Shown here: piece by piece, positions 16,690 through 25,099 of the stretch
Position numbering within the stretch: position 1 is the first letter of the stretch
How the letters are laid out: each line of letters begins with the position of its first letter
Origin: Ruania rhizosphaerae
Lineage (GTDB): Bacteria > Actinomycetota > Actinomycetes > Actinomycetales > Beutenbergiaceae
DNA: 64,000 bases
Assembly: GCF_009805705.1 (NCBI RefSeq)
Contig: NZ_VSMB01000007.1
Location: 62,001-126,000, forward strand
Direction of reading: 5' to 3'
Notes under the pieces: model-generated
Database searches by the model: none
What the model was told of the DNA's origin: nothing
The model's input: the letters and a program-made list of their open reading frames with translations, nothing else
Program-made: the position numbers and the translations under genes

Positions 16690-19600
16690 ATGCGTCTGCA
16701 GCACAACACCCCGAGCGCATCGGAGCACCTGCCCCGATGCGCTGGTTCCCCATGGCGCGATCCCTGGCGTCACGTCGTATCGATAGTGGCCACTGGGCTG
16801 CTGGTGCTTGGGGTCATGCACGGCATGACCATGCCGGCAAGCGCAGCGCCTGGTGCGAGCAGCCCGGGGGTCACGCTGAGCAGCGCTGACTCCCTGGAGG
16901 ATTGGGAGACCGGATGGGGGAACGTACTGAGCCTGAATACCGACGAGTATCAGGAGGGCTCGGCCAGTATCGAGCTGACCGACGGTGGCAACGAAGTGCA
17001 GTTCATGCTCAACCTGGACCCCGTGGACACGGGCCTCAGCCGTGATGAGGCGGTGCTGGAGTTCTGGTATTGGGTCGAGGATGTCTCCGCACTCGGTGAC
17101 GGTGAGGGACGAGTCGAACTCACCAGCTCCGGTGGCCCCGACTCTGACCAGTATGAGTGGCGCATGATCGACCTGATCCCCAACCTCAATGACGGGTGGA
17201 ACCTGGTCAGCCTAGACCTGGCCAATGCTGGCGTTGCCGGCGATCCGGACCTCAGTGCGATCAACTTCTTCCGGCTCTTCAACTTTTCCCCGGAACCTAT
17301 CAGCGTGCGCATCGATGACCTGCGGCTGCGGCAGCAACCGGAGCCACAGGCCCGGCTCATGCCGGTGAGCCTAGGCAGTCATGACGTACCGATCGCTGAG
17401 TATGACGTGCGTGACTTCGGTGCGCATCCCGACGACGGCGTCGACGACACGCACGCGCTCCAGTCCGCCATGAACGCCGCGCATGCGAACGGGGGAGGCA
17501 CAGTGTTCGCACCAGTCGGCCAGTTCGACATCCACGGCACCTTGGACGTCCCTGCGGCCGTGACGTTGCGCGGAGACTGGGCCAGCCCGGACGAGGGCGG
17601 AATAGGCGAGGGCACCGTGCTCGCAGCCTATTCTGGTCGCGGCCAGGGAGATGGAACCGCCTTCCTCACCACCCGCAGTGGCTCGACCATCCGCGACCTG
17701 AGCATCTGGTATCCCGAGCAGGACGACCCGACGAACGTCGTCGCCTATCCATGGACCATTCAGAACGCCGACGGGCGCAACGACAACGGATACTACGGGC
17801 CGAACCTGACCAACCTCACGTTCGTCAACTCCTACCGAGGCGTCAACGTTGCCGTGGCGGCCCGCCATTTCGTGCGGAACGTCCACGGCACATTCCTGGA
17901 CGAGGGCATGGCCTTCGATGGGATCTACGACATCGGTCAGGTCCAGCACGTACATATGGGACCGCGCTACTGGGCGGAATGGCCTGGAGGTCCCGCCTCC
18001 GAGGACGTCGCTGCACACCTGCGAGCGAACGCCGTCGGCATCACGGCCTACAAGTACGACTGGTTCTACTTTTCTACGCTCTCCTTCGACAGCTACGCCG
18101 CGGCACTGCGTACCGCACGTAGCGAACACGGTCTGGCCAATGGGCAGGTGTGGGACCTGACCATCACCAACGGCGCGGTCGGCCTCGACCTGGTCGAGGC
18201 CAGTCCGATCGGTGTCGTGGTGACAGACGCCACCATCCACACGCCCGGCGGTATCGGGGTGCACGCCAGCAGCGGCCTGAGCGATCCACAGACGATCTCC
18301 CTGGCGCAGACCACGTTCGAGGCCCCGCAGGGCCAGCCGGTTCTGCTTGAGGGTGATGGGTCCGTGGTTGTCACCGAGTCGGAGTTTGTTTCGTGGGATC
18401 AGCACGCGGTAACCGCCATGGCCGGTACTGTCCAGCTCACCGGGAACGCATTCACTGCCGCCAGTCCCGCAGTCCTGCTCTCCGACGAGGTGAGCTCTGC
18501 TGCGATCCTCGGCAACGAGTTCGCAACTGACGCGGATGCCGTGACAGACGAGACAGCTGACACCGCGGATGTGCAGATCGACACCGGCACCTGGGCGCCG
18601 GCCGATCTGCCAAGCATCCCCGACCTGACCGATGCCGCGCCTCCAGTGGATCGCTATCCGGATCCGGGCAGCGACACCGTGGTGCTGGTGACCGACCACG
18701 GCGCCCGCGGCAACGGAGCGCACGACGACACCGCGGCCTTCCAGGCAGCTCTTCAGGACGCTGGCTCGGCCGGGGGAGGCACCGTCTATGCACCGGCGGG
18801 TCGCTACCGCATCACCCAACCGCTCCAGGTACCTGACGGCGTCGAGCTGCGAGGAAGTTGGGAGGGCCCGCATCATTACGGGAACGCACCACGTGGGACC
18901 GTGCTGGTGGCTTATGCCAGTGAAGGGCAATCCAGTCCTGCCCTCCTCGACCTCGCCGACGGCGCGGGGGTGCGAGGGCTGAGCGTCTTCTACCCGTTCC
19001 AGGATCATGTCGACCCGATCGACTATCCGGTCACTATCAGCGCCCGGGGTGATGATTCGTGGGTCGTGGACGTGACGCTACCGAATTCGCGGCAAGGCAT
19101 CGAGGTCACCGGGCAGGATGTCGTGGTGGACTATGCCTCCGGGATGGGACTCGATACTTTCATCACTCACTCCGGCACTGGCGGCTACGTCGCGAACGTA
19201 CTGAACTCCGTCGGAGACTGGCAGGACGGGGAGCGAGAGTACAACTCGCCGCCGCCGGACTGGTGGATGCAAACGCCACCAAGCCAGGCCACCGGGCTGC
19301 GGATGGACGGGGCGACTGCAGTGACGATGGTCAACAACTTCAGTTTCGGCATGGCCGATGGGCTGGTGCTCGCGGGTACCAGTTCCGACCTACTCGTGCT
19401 CGGTCATGGTGTCGACAATTCCGAACGGGCCATCGTCGCCACCGGTAGCGGGTCCGGTCTCGTGCTGGTCAACTCCGAGCTGGTGGCGATCGATCTCTCG
19501 GATGACCCGGGAGACAAGCGCTACCTGGACGTGTCTGAGGACTTCACAGGTAGCCTGCAACTCCACCAAACCCTCGCCTGGGCTGCCCGGGGTGGCAGCA

Positions 19601-20160
19601 ATCTGCACGGCAGCGGTGAGGTCACGGTCAGCCAGTGGATCTCTTCCGAGGGCGCATTCGACGTGACCGGCGGATCCCTGCATCTGAGTGCTTCCTACCT
19701 GCACGACGACGCGCCTCAGGTCCGGCTCGGCCCCGACGCTGCGCAAGCCCTGGTCATCGCGAACGTCGGCAATGCGCAGACGTTTGAGGTATCCGGAGAC
19801 GATGGAGATCCCCACTGCGCCGCGTGGAACGTGCGTAAGGACCACGGGGACCCGGGCACTGGCAGCCTGCCTCAGGACGGATGTAGCCCGGATGCGCCGA
19901 TTGACCCTGAGCCGATCGACCCTGAGCCGACGGACCCTGAGCCGATCGACCCTGAGCCGACGGACCGCGACGGTGACGCATCCGAGGCCGAGGGGTCGGG
20001 CGCTGGCCCCACCCAAGCGGGCCCACCATCGACGCGCGACGGCGAGTCCCTTCCGGGTGCGCTAGCCGACTCTGGCGCCTCGATAGCAATAGCCATGCTC
20101 GTGGTGACACTGCTCGTGAGCGTGGGCCTGATCGTTCGGCGCCGGGTTGGTGAGCGCTGA
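16690..20160 (+). CDS. Large secreted protein with two pectate-lyase-3-like beta-helix domains and LADSG wall anchor
   Basis: A 1156-residue extracellular protein. A long signal peptide (hydrophobic VVSIVATGLLVLGVM, cleavage near ASA-A, residue ~53) is followed by a jelly-roll, carbohydrate-binding-like domain (~65-217). A first parallel beta-helix starts YDVRDFGAHPDDGVDDTHAL (~238), and a second VTDHGARGNGAHDDTAAFQ (~665); both match the entry segment of the pectate lyase/GH55 superfamily. A (DPEPIDPEPT) repeat (~1072-1093) and linker lead to LADSG (1125-1129), a hydrophobic helix and RRR: a variant of the LAXTG signal of class E sortases. It likely degrades or binds a polysaccharide; the catalytic residues were not identified. 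It is divergent from the LacI gene, and the shared operator motif suggests coregulation. Confidence 0.8.
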   Translation: MRLQHNTPSASEHLPRCAGSPWRDPWRHVVSIVATGLLVLGVMHGMTMPASAAPGASSPGVTLSSADSLEDWETGWGNVLSLNTDEYQEGSASIELTDGGNEVQFMLNLDPVDTGLSRDEAVLEFWYWVEDVSALGDGEGRVELTSSGGPDSDQYEWRMIDLIPNLNDGWNLVSLDLANAGVAGDPDLSAINFFRLFNFSPEPISVRIDDLRLRQQPEPQARLMPVSLGSHDVPIAEYDVRDFGAHPDDGVDDTHALQSAMNAAHANGGGTVFAPVGQFDIHGTLDVPAAVTLRGDWASPDEGGIGEGTVLAAYSGRGQGDGTAFLTTRSGSTIRDLSIWYPEQDDPTNVVAYPWTIQNADGRNDNGYYGPNLTNLTFVNSYRGVNVAVAARHFVRNVHGTFLDEGMAFDGIYDIGQVQHVHMGPRYWAEWPGGPASEDVAAHLRANAVGITAYKYDWFYFSTLSFDSYAAALRTARSEHGLANGQVWDLTITNGAVGLDLVEASPIGVVVTDATIHTPGGIGVHASSGLSDPQTISLAQTTFEAPQGQPVLLEGDGSVVVTESEFVSWDQHAVTAMAGTVQLTGNAFTAASPAVLLSDEVSSAAILGNEFATDADAVTDETADTADVQIDTGTWAPADLPSIPDLTDAAPPVDRYPDPGSDTVVLVTDHGARGNGAHDDTAAFQAALQDAGSAGGGTVYAPAGRYRITQPLQVPDGVELRGSWEGPHHYGNAPRGTVLVAYASEGQSSPALLDLADGAGVRGLSVFYPFQDHVDPIDYPVTISARGDDSWVVDVTLPNSRQGIEVTGQDVVVDYASGMGLDTFITHSGTGGYVANVLNSVGDWQDGEREYNSPPPDWWMQTPPSQATGLRMDGATAVTMVNNFSFGMADGLVLAGTSSDLLVLGHGVDNSERAIVATGSGSGLVLVNSELVAIDLSDDPGDKRYLDVSEDFTGSLQLHQTLAWAARGGSNLHGSGEVTVSQWISSEGAFDVTGGSLHLSASYLHDDAPQVRLGPDAAQALVIANVGNAQTFEVSGDDGDPHCAAWNVRKDHGDPGTGSLPQDGCSPDAPIDPEPIDPEPTDPEPIDPEPTDRDGDASEAEGSGAGPTQAGPPSTRDGESLPGALADSGASIAIAMLVVTLLVSVGLIVRRRVGER

Positions 20161-20182
20161 GTCTGCCCGCGCACGAGTGACC

Positions 20183-20224
20183 ACCTTGGCCGGCGTCGAG
20201 CAAGAGGCTGACGTCGGCCAAGGT
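20183..20224 (+). terminator. Terminator hairpin after the secreted beta-helix protein gene
   Basis: Arms 20183-20197 and 20210-20224 pair over 15 bp with one G-U position and a 12-nt loop. It ends two bases before the tRNA-Phe-derived repeat. Confidence 0.6.
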
Positions 20225-20225
20225 A

Positions 20226-20275
20226 TGGCTCCGACCGGCGTCGATCCGGTGACCTTTCGATTTTCAGTCGAACGC
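20226..20275 (-). repeat. Candidate attachment site: 50-bp duplicate of tRNA-Phe 3' part
   Basis: Bases 20226-20275 are identical to 23145-23194, which are the discriminator base through the 5' side of the anticodon stem of tRNA-Phe. Identity stops sharply at 20276. Integrating elements that use tyrosine recombinases usually recombine within the anticodon or T arm and leave exactly this kind of 3'-tRNA duplicate at the far end. The interval 20276-23144 is therefore a probable integrated island. Confidence 0.8.
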
Positions 20276-20704
20276 GCTCGACAGCGAGGATCATTGACCT
20301 CGCCAGTGAACGCGACTACCGGTCGGATGAAGGCGGCTCTTGTCACTCAGGCGCTCCTACGTGGCCAGCTGGGTGCAGCGCTCAGGGGCGAACGGCTGGT
20401 AGTCCTGACCGTCGCCGGTGGCGACGGCGGGGGAATCCCAGGTCGGGGAGGGTCCAGGCCCTCACGCACGATCGACGCATGCGGACGAAGTCGGCAGCGC
20501 GGCGCGCTGTGCGGCGGTCGCATCGGAGCCTGGCGTGTCCCGCAACGTTGTGTCAAGATCGCACTCGTGTTCTTTGGCTGATCCGAGTCTTCACGTCCCG
20601 CGCACGTGCACTGGATTTGCCCCAGAATCTGTGCCAGGCCAGTTCGCCAATCGCCTGTGGTCATGAGCCGCGGGACGGTTGCCCTCCTCGCCGGAAGGAT
20701 CCCC
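20276..20704. other. Gene-free left end of the putative tRNA-Phe island
   Basis: No gene is credible here: short open frames lack ribosome sites and recognisable sequence. No integrase or excisionase remnant was seen. The DUF11 gene promoter must lie in this stretch but no convincing -35/-10 pair was found. Confidence 0.5.
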
Positions 20705-22804
20705 ATGCACGACGACCACCGATCTTCTCAACACCCAGGTGGAGTCACATCTGCGTGGACTCGCCGCACGGCCGTGACAGTGCTATTGGCGCTCGTCCTC
20801 GCGGGGCTCACAGTCGTGGGAGGGCTCGCGCCAACCCAGTCGGCGCAGGCGGCACCGACGTGTGCTCCAGGAACCCTCTATCTCAACACCGGATCTGCCT
20901 CGTCGCCGGTGATCAACCAGTACTCGACCACTGGCGACCTCAACGAGAGTGTTGACGCCGCGCGCATCTATACCGATATCGCCTTTTCGAGCGACGGCCT
21001 CGAACTCTACGGCATATCTCCCGGCAGGGCTCCCGACGAGCCTTTGACGTCAACGCTTTACACCATCGACCCTGATACGGGCGAGGAGACGGACACGGTC
21101 GAGATCTCTGGCCTCCCATCGAGCGACTACTTCGCGAACGCACTGAGTGCACTCGCAGACGGCTCGCTCCTCGTCGGTTCTGCAGATACGGGCGACACGG
21201 CTGGGCAGCAGATCCTCCAGATCGATCCGCAGACTGGAGTCGCGACACCCTATCCCGCAGAATTCCCGGATGGTTTCGCATCTGCGGGCGACTTTCTCTC
21301 GCTCCCAGATGGAGATGTCCTCGCCGTAGGCTCTGGGCCGAGTGGCAACGCACTCTTCCGGATCGCTCCCGACAACTCGATGACTCAAGTCGGGACTGTT
21401 CCTGAGTCATACGGCGCAGCGCAGAGCGGCGGACGGGTCTACCTCGCCGGATCGAACGGAACCATCTACGAGATCGCCTCCGTTCCCTCGGAGCCATCGA
21501 CGGACCCGGTGGAGACCACGACTGTCGCAACGACCGGGCTCCCGTTCTACGGTGCCACCTCGCCACAGGACAGCGGCCTGTGCTCCGACCTGACGATTGC
21601 GAAGTCCTCTGATCCCGCGTCGGGCACCCCGGTGGCGCTTGGTCAGACCGTGTTGTACTCGATCACTCTGGCGAACATCGAGGGAACGGCGCCTGCCGAG
21701 GTCGACCTGACAGATGATCTGTCGTCCGTGGCTGACGACGCGACAGTCGTCAGCCAACCCGCCGTCTCATCCGGTGACCCTCTCACGATCGACCCCATCG
21801 CCAACGGGTCCTTCCGGATCAGCGGCACCCTCACCGAGGGGGGACAGTCGACGATCACCTATGCAGTGACCATCAACGACCCAGCGACAGGCGATCACCA
21901 GCTTTCGAATTTCGTCGTTCCGACCGGGACGACACCGCCGACGTCGTGCGAGCCGGCGGAAACTGCGTGCACCACCAACCCCATCTCCGACCTGACGATC
22001 GTGAAGTCGGTGGATACGGCGGGTGAGTCGCCTGCTGAGGCGGGTGAGGAGCTGACGTATTCGTTCTTGGTGACGAACACGGGCAACGTGACGTTGACGG
22101 ATGTGACGGTGAACGAGGGTGAGTTCACTGGTTCGGGTGAGCTTGGGTCGCTCACGCCGGGGTCGGTGGCGACGCTGGAGCCGGAGGATTCGACGACGTT
22201 CACAGCGACGTACACGCTGACGCAGGCGGATGTTGATCGGGGCAGCACGGTGAATACTGCGACGGCTGTGGGTGTTCCGCCGACGGGGCCTCCGATTGAG
22301 TCGCCGCCGTCCACGGTTGAGGTGTCCTCGGAGCCGGCACCTGGTATCTCGGTCATCAAGACTGCGGACGTCGAGGAGGTGACTCAGGTTGGACAGGTCA
22401 TCACCTACTCGTTCCAGGTGACGAACACGGGCAACGTGACGTTGACGGATGTGACGGTGAACGAGGGCGAGTTCACGGGGACGGGGACGCTTTCAGCGAC
22501 ATCCTGCCCAGATGGCGTCGCATCCCTGGCACCCGGTGCGGAGATCTCCTGCACCGCTACGTATGAGGTTACACAGGCTGACCTCGACGCTGGGTCGATC
22601 AGCAACACGGCCACTGTTGTGGGGGCCCCTCCAACCGGGCCGTCGATCGAATCGACGCCGTCCACGGCTACAGTGCTGACGCCGGGTTCGGAACTCGCCG
22701 CGACCGGGGTGGATGCTGCCCCGTGGGGCATCGCAGCAGCCGTTCTTCTGGTTCTTGGCGGCGGATTGGTCGTCGGCCGCGGCGCTCGGGTAGCCAAGGC
22801 CTAG
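20705..22804 (+). CDS. Secreted surface protein with DUF11 repeats and LAATG sortase signal
   Basis: A 699-residue protein. A signal peptide (AVTVLLALVLAGLTVVGGLA, cleavage near AQA-A) precedes a ~270-residue beta-propeller-like domain (LYLNTGSASSPVINQYSTTG, DUF6923-like). Then come three DUF11-type Ig-like repeats (for example DLTIVKSVDTAG, and ISVIKTADVEE with TYSFQVTNTGNVTLTDVTV), known in bacterial surface stalks. LAATG (664-668), a hydrophobic helix and a basic tail form a class E sortase signal. ATG 20705 has GGAAGGA upstream. Two repeats share a nearly identical 60-bp DNA block. It is the only gene in the interval bounded by the tRNA-Phe duplication, so it may have been acquired horizontally. 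An adhesin or surface-structure role is inference. Confidence 0.85.
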   Translation: MHDDHRSSQHPGGVTSAWTRRTAVTVLLALVLAGLTVVGGLAPTQSAQAAPTCAPGTLYLNTGSASSPVINQYSTTGDLNESVDAARIYTDIAFSSDGLELYGISPGRAPDEPLTSTLYTIDPDTGEETDTVEISGLPSSDYFANALSALADGSLLVGSADTGDTAGQQILQIDPQTGVATPYPAEFPDGFASAGDFLSLPDGDVLAVGSGPSGNALFRIAPDNSMTQVGTVPESYGAAQSGGRVYLAGSNGTIYEIASVPSEPSTDPVETTTVATTGLPFYGATSPQDSGLCSDLTIAKSSDPASGTPVALGQTVLYSITLANIEGTAPAEVDLTDDLSSVADDATVVSQPAVSSGDPLTIDPIANGSFRISGTLTEGGQSTITYAVTINDPATGDHQLSNFVVPTGTTPPTSCEPAETACTTNPISDLTIVKSVDTAGESPAEAGEELTYSFLVTNTGNVTLTDVTVNEGEFTGSGELGSLTPGSVATLEPEDSTTFTATYTLTQADVDRGSTVNTATAVGVPPTGPPIESPPSTVEVSSEPAPGISVIKTADVEEVTQVGQVITYSFQVTNTGNVTLTDVTVNEGEFTGTGTLSATSCPDGVASLAPGAEISCTATYEVTQADLDAGSISNTATVVGAPPTGPSIESTPSTATVLTPGSELAATGVDAAPWGIAAAVLLVLGGGLVVGRGARVAKA
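22069..22476 (+). repeat. 60-bp near-identical direct repeats within the DUF11 gene
   Basis: Bases 22069-22128 and 22417-22476 differ at one position only (t/c at 22120/22468) and are exactly 348 bp (116 codons) apart. They encode VTNTGNVTLTDVTVNEGEF in successive DUF11 repeats. Identity at synonymous sites implies recent duplication or gene conversion. Confidence 0.8.
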
Positions 22805-22813
22805 CGCCTCGAT

Positions 22814-22861
22814 GTAGGCCGTCGGGGGAGGGACCAGTAGGGCCCTCCGCCGACGGCCTAC
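22814..22861 (+). terminator. Terminator hairpin after the DUF11 gene
   Basis: A 12-bp perfect outer stem (22814-22825 with 22850-22861) is extended by a G-rich/C-rich inner stem. It lies 9 bases after the stop codon. Confidence 0.75.
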
Positions 22862-23085
22862 GAGCATGCACGGGCGATTCGACTGCCGAGATGGTCTGGT
22901 GGTCTGGCTGATCGCGTTGGTGACGCGTGGGTACAGGCGTGAGGCTGAGGGGTGGTCCCTGACGGTGGGCAGCGACGGCCGACATGGGCCGCACAGCGCT
23001 GTGTGGCGAGTTGAACGGTTCCTCGTCGTGAAAGGGCGCGCTACGTACGCCGCCTCCGTGAGTTGTCGGTGGCTGGAGACAACTC
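22862..23085. other. Gene-free right end of the putative tRNA-Phe island
   Basis: No supported gene. A 9-bp perfect inverted repeat TGAGTTGTC/GACAACTCA (23059-23067 with 23078-23086) lies close to the tRNA end. Short plus-strand frames here have no ribosome site and no recognisable sequence. Confidence 0.4.
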
Positions 23086-23115
23086 AGCCCCGCTCCGGGA
23101 GTGCCGGGCGGGGCT
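23086..23115 (-). terminator. Terminator of the tRNA operon
   Basis: An 8-bp stem AGCCCCGC/GCGGGGCT (23086-23093 with 23108-23115) with internal CCGG pairing lies about 30 nt downstream of the tRNA-Phe 3' end. It lies just inside the putative island boundary. Confidence 0.6.
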
Positions 23116-23144
23116 AGGTCGTTCTGCTGGTGCTACTTCTTCGG

Positions 23145-23217
23145 TGGCTCCGACCGGCGTCGATCCGGTGACCTTTCGATTTTCAGTCGAACGCTCTACC
23201 AACTGAGCTACAGAGCC
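23145..23217 (-). tRNA. tRNA-Phe (GAA)
   Basis: A 73-nt cloverleaf read on the minus strand: acceptor GGCTCTG/CGGAGCC, D arm GCTC-AGTTGGTA-GAGC, anticodon loop CTGAAAA (anticodon GAA), T stem ACCGG/CCGGT, discriminator A. CCA is not encoded. It is the last tRNA of a three-tRNA operon. Its 3' 50 bases are duplicated at 20226-20275, so it is a likely integration target that remains intact. Confidence 0.96.
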
Positions 23218-23262
23218 TTGACACAATCGCCCGGTCATGGTGGTGACCGGGCGATTGAACCG

Positions 23263-23336
23263 CGACCCCGACCGGACTTGAACCGGCGGCCTCCGCCGTG
23301 ACAGGGCGGCGCTCTAACCAACTGAGCTACGGGGCC
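23263..23336 (-). tRNA. tRNA-Asp (GTC)
   Basis: A 74-nt cloverleaf: acceptor GGCCCCG/CGGGGTC, anticodon stem CCGCC/GGCGG, loop CTGTCAC (anticodon GTC), discriminator G. It lies between tRNA-Glu and tRNA-Phe on the same strand. Confidence 0.96.
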
Positions 23337-23364
23337 TCGCGTGTCTTGCTATGAAATTGTGCCG

Positions 23365-23437
23365 TACCCCCAACGGGATTCGAACCCGTGCTACCGCCGT
23401 GAAAGGGCGGGGTCCTAGGCCGCTAGACGATGGGGGC
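23365..23437 (-). tRNA. tRNA-Glu (TTC)
   Basis: A 73-nt cloverleaf: acceptor GCCCCCA/TGGGGGT, anticodon loop CTTTCAC (anticodon TTC), discriminator A. It is the first tRNA of the Glu-Asp-Phe operon. Confidence 0.96.
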
Positions 23438-23479
23438 CCGGTTGCCCGTGACGCCGTCCGACGCCCCAGAACCTCGGAA

Positions 23480-23509
23480 ATCATACGACACCGGAGTGCG
23501 CCGGGGCAA
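23480..23509 (-). promoter_or_regulatory. Promoter of the tRNA-Glu-Asp-Phe operon
   Basis: On the minus strand TTGCCC (23504-23509) and TATGAT (23480-23485) are separated by 18 bp, a good sigma-70-type pair. It lies about 43 nt upstream of tRNA-Glu. Confidence 0.6.
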
Positions 23510-23620
23510 AACGGGTCAGAGTGACGTGGAGCACGCTGGTGAGGGACGCCGTCGTGGGCCTTCGTGAGCCCCTTCCCGAGCCCCAGGACGGCGGAGTCCG
23601 GCACGCGTACGGACCTGACC

Positions 23621-24466
23621 TCAGGCACGGGTCGCTTCGTCGAGAACCTGGCCCTCGTCGCCGTAGAACGTCAGGCGCTCACCCTCGACGACCAGCCAGG
23701 CCGCCTGCGCCATCGGGGCGCCGAAGTCGTGCCCCTCGCAGCCGATGAGCGTCTGCGCACCGGAAACGGTCAGGAGGCTGCCGTCGGTCACCATCGCCCA
23801 GCGGCCGCCGACATGGTTGCAGCCGTCGGATCCGGACCACGCGCCGTCCTCGGACAACTCCAGATACGGCTCGGTCGAGTACTCCTCCGTCGGGACCCAC
23901 CGCCCCAGCACGTCCTCGCCGGTGGCAGGTTCCGCGCCGTCGGGCAGGGGCTCCGGAGTGGCATCGGTCTCGGCACGCTGCTCCTCGGTGAGCTCGGGCT
24001 GCTCGCGGAGCTCATCGGGGACGTCCGGGTTCGGTGGTGGGGTGCCGTCGACCGTCAGCCGTGCCGTCTCTTGGCCGGCACCATCCGTCAGGATGACGTC
24101 CTGGCCGGAGGTCGTGAATCGGGTCGCGTTCTCGAGCCAGGGGGTCTCCGGGCCGTCGCACGTCCCGGACCAGGAGTCGACCTGCGTGAGCAGTGTGCCG
24201 GCACGAGCCCGCCACATCCCGGTTTGCGTGCAGTCCTGACTCCAGACTGTCAGGCTCATCGGCGAGAACGAGGAGCCGACCTGCACCCAGGTGTCAGCCT
24301 CCAGGTCGTCAGCTTCGACCCGCCAGAGCCCGACGAGTTCAGAGGCGGCTGGTTCGCCGTCGGGCGCGGTAGCGGACGGCTGGTCGCCGGAGATAGCGCC
24401 GCCGCAGCCGGACAGCGCCATCGCGGTGCACAGTAGCGTCGTGATGGTGGTGAGACGTCTGCTCAT
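23621..24466 (-). CDS. Lipoprotein with META/HslJ-like C-terminal domain
   Basis: A 281-residue predicted lipoprotein. The signal peptide ends in a lipobox LSGC (Cys at about residue 21). The C-terminal ~100 residues (LELSEDGAWSGSDGCNHVGG, then GAQTLIGCEG) resemble the META/HslJ fold, with a pair of Cys residues that may form a disulfide. The N-terminal half (LVGLWRVEADD...) looks like a related beta-barrel repeat. A Pro/Glu-rich linker separates them. ATG 24466 has AGGAGCGGT upstream. It is monocistronic. Function is unknown; family members are linked to stress or antibiotic tolerance elsewhere. Confidence 0.72.
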   Translation of the reverse strand: MSRRLTTITTLLCTAMALSGCGGAISGDQPSATAPDGEPAASELVGLWRVEADDLEADTWVQVGSSFSPMSLTVWSQDCTQTGMWRARAGTLLTQVDSWSGTCDGPETPWLENATRFTTSGQDVILTDGAGQETARLTVDGTPPPNPDVPDELREQPELTEEQRAETDATPEPLPDGAEPATGEDVLGRWVPTEEYSTEPYLELSEDGAWSGSDGCNHVGGRWAMVTDGSLLTVSGAQTLIGCEGHDFGAPMAQAAWLVVEGERLTFYGDEGQVLDEATRA

Positions 24467-24644
24467 ACCGCTCCTGTGTCGGACGTGGCTGCCGTGTTGC
24501 GTCCGACCGGTGGAGGTCGCTGGGTGGGGGTGAACTTTCCAGGCGAGGCGATGGTGGCGAGGTGGGCAGCACCCGACGTTACTCGGGGGACGCTACCGAC
24601 ACTCAGGGCACGTCACCGACGCCCCTGATGAGAGACTGGCCGAT

Positions 24645-25004
24645 GTGATCGAGATGTCCCGGGAAGACTTCGAGGAGGCGGTCGGCGAGGGCCTGGACCT
24701 CGTGCCGCCGGAGCTCGCCCAGCACATCGACAACGTGGTGGTGCTGGTCGAGGACGAGCCCCCGCCCGAGGCCGAGGATCCGGGCCTGCTCGGACTATAC
24801 GAGGGCACCCCGCTGACTGAACGCGGGGAGTGGTGGGCTGCAGGATCGCTACCCGACCGCATCACGATCTATCGCAACCCCACGCTGCGGTTCTGTGAGT
24901 CGGTCGACGAGGTCGCCGAAGAGGTGGCCGTCACCGTCATTCACGAGATCGCCCACCACTTCGGCATCGACGACCAGCGTCTGCACGAACTCGGCTGGGG
25001 TTGA
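24645..25004 (+). CDS. Metallopeptidase family (zincin-like) protein
   Basis: A 119-residue protein of the small actinobacterial/proteobacterial zincin family (Zincin_1, formerly DUF1025). HEIAHHFGID near residues 101-110 is the HExxHxxxxD zinc motif. MSREDFEEAVGEGLDLVPPEL is the typical N-terminus. GTG 24645 or ATG 24654 could be the start. It is cytosolic, with no signal peptide. The substrate of the family is unknown. Confidence 0.88.
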   Translation: MIEMSREDFEEAVGEGLDLVPPELAQHIDNVVVLVEDEPPPEAEDPGLLGLYEGTPLTERGEWWAAGSLPDRITIYRNPTLRFCESVDEVAEEVAVTVIHEIAHHFGIDDQRLHELGWG

Positions 25005-25025
25005 GCGCCACGTCTGACCCACCAC

Positions 25026-25075
25026 CGGCAGTCTGACCCACCTTCCGCAGGAGCCGGCGGCAGGTCAGACTGCCG
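25026..25075. terminator. Hairpin between convergent zincin and galE genes
   Basis: A 13-bp perfect inverted repeat CGGCAGTCTGACC/GGTCAGACTGCCG (25026-25038 with 25063-25075, 24-nt spacer). A partial direct repeat of TCTGACCCACC precedes it at 25013. A likely shared terminator. Confidence 0.55.
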
Positions 25076-25099
25076 AACCTCTGTCATACGGTGTGGCCC

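Noticed and set aside
17371-19008. Minus-strand open frame of ~545 codons in the beta-helix protein gene
   Set aside because: Composition mirrors the plus strand; the plus-strand protein has signal peptide, domains and sortase tail.
20276-20704. Integrase or excisionase gene in the tRNA-Phe interval
   Set aside because: Read in all frames, no tyrosine or serine recombinase motif and no HTH small protein was visible.
22866-23117. Plus-strand frame of 83 codons near the tRNA operon
   Set aside because: No ribosome site, no known motif, and it overlaps the tRNA terminator hairpin on the other strand.
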